DNA of 64,000 bases from Luteitalea sp. Its GTDB lineage: Bacteria > Acidobacteriota > Vicinamibacteria > Vicinamibacterales > Vicinamibacteraceae. The notes beneath the pieces were generated by a model. The model did not search any database. It was not told the DNA's origin and saw nothing but the letters and a program-made list of their open reading frames with translations. Positions 63,838-64,000 of this stretch are shown here, one piece after another. Each line of letters starts with the position of its first letter. Position 1 is the first letter of the stretch. The stretch lies in the NCBI GenBank assembly GCA_009377495.1, contig WHTZ01000025.1, forward strand, positions 1 to 64,000. The letters run 5' to 3'. A program made the translations under genes and the position numbers.

Positions 63838-64000
63838 TCACAGTGCGACGAACCCGAGCTCCGGAGCCAATCCCATCCACACCTGACCGACGGTTTCGAA
63901 GCGGCTCTCGGCGACGAAGCCGTGCTGACGTATCACATGCGCATCGCGGAACAGCCGCTCCAGACGATGGCGCTTGTAAATTCCGGTGGACCCTGCCGCC
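63838..64000 (-). CDS. Acyl-CoA dehydrogenase-like protein, C-terminal end (partial)
   Basis: The last 54 codons read AAGSTGIYKRHRLERLFRDA followed by HVIRQHGFVAESRFETVGQV and a GFVAL ending. They fit the C-terminal helix bundle of acyl-CoA-dehydrogenase-fold flavin monooxygenases. The gene continues past the window edge. Confidence 0.6.
   Translation of the reverse strand, partial: AAGSTGIYKRHRLERLFRDAHVIRQHGFVAESRFETVGQVWMGLAPELGFVAL

Overview
The window looks like a chromosomal segment of a high-GC, soil-type Acidobacteriota bacterium, most plausibly of the Vicinamibacteria. This is inferred from the gene content: Oar-like TonB-dependent receptors with a carboxypeptidase-like N-terminal domain, a membrane-anchored helix-turn-helix plus beta-propeller regulator, PVC-type cytochrome dehydrogenases, many Tat-exported sugar isomerases and oxidoreductases, and ADOP/MacB-type ABC permeases. 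No rRNA, tRNA, CRISPR array or replication origin was seen.

Layout. 1-8.5 kb: a frameshifted ScyD/ScyE gene, a ROK sugar kinase, a FIST sensor coupled to a hybrid histidine kinase, a MerR regulator with an ArsN-like acetyltransferase, DinB, a PIN toxin-antitoxin pair, a block of nested inverted repeats and a sugar-binding lipoprotein. 8.6-20.6 kb: metE, a gluconate-dehydrogenase-like GMC pair, a large PVC-type cytochrome protein, a sugar epimerase, an FG-GAP protein, a lactonase-type amidohydrolase, acyP and apt. 20.6-23.6 kb: debris (PIN fragment, internally deleted Oar receptor, ADOP tail, frameshifted transposase). 23.7-34.9 kb: a carbohydrate locus of exported alpha/alpha-barrel protein, DUF6807 protein, Gfo/Idh/MocA oxidoreductase, LamG-esterase and a full Oar receptor, divergent from a membrane regulator that may control it.

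34.9-38.4 kb: remains of a RiPP locus, namely the C-terminal cyclase part of a LanM, a reduced HlyD-like protein and an intact C39 peptidase ABC exporter. About 6 kb downstream at 44.15 kb is an 80-residue peptide with a double-glycine leader, a plausible orphan substrate of that exporter. This is the best candidate for an undescribed system here. 38.3-53.2 kb: two PIN/Phd modules, a phosphotriesterase-like protein coupled to a mannonate-dehydratase-like protein, a sugar isomerase, cupin, SDR, an old-yellow-enzyme-like oxidoreductase, a sulfatase, a truncated ABC permease, a CadC-like membrane regulator and a YjbQ/radical-SAM pair.

53.1-64 kb is a gene graveyard. It holds five or more fragments of ADOP permeases, an IS91-type transposase piece, DUF4143-type ATPase pieces and a DUF5615 remnant, interleaved with intact genes (GNAT, sodium:solute symporter, serine hydrolase, double-domain esterase) and one nearly complete but frameshifted ADOP permease. 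Several single-base frameshifts occur across the window; they may be real decay or assembly errors. Short interspersed palindromic repeats occur both between genes and in frame inside genes.
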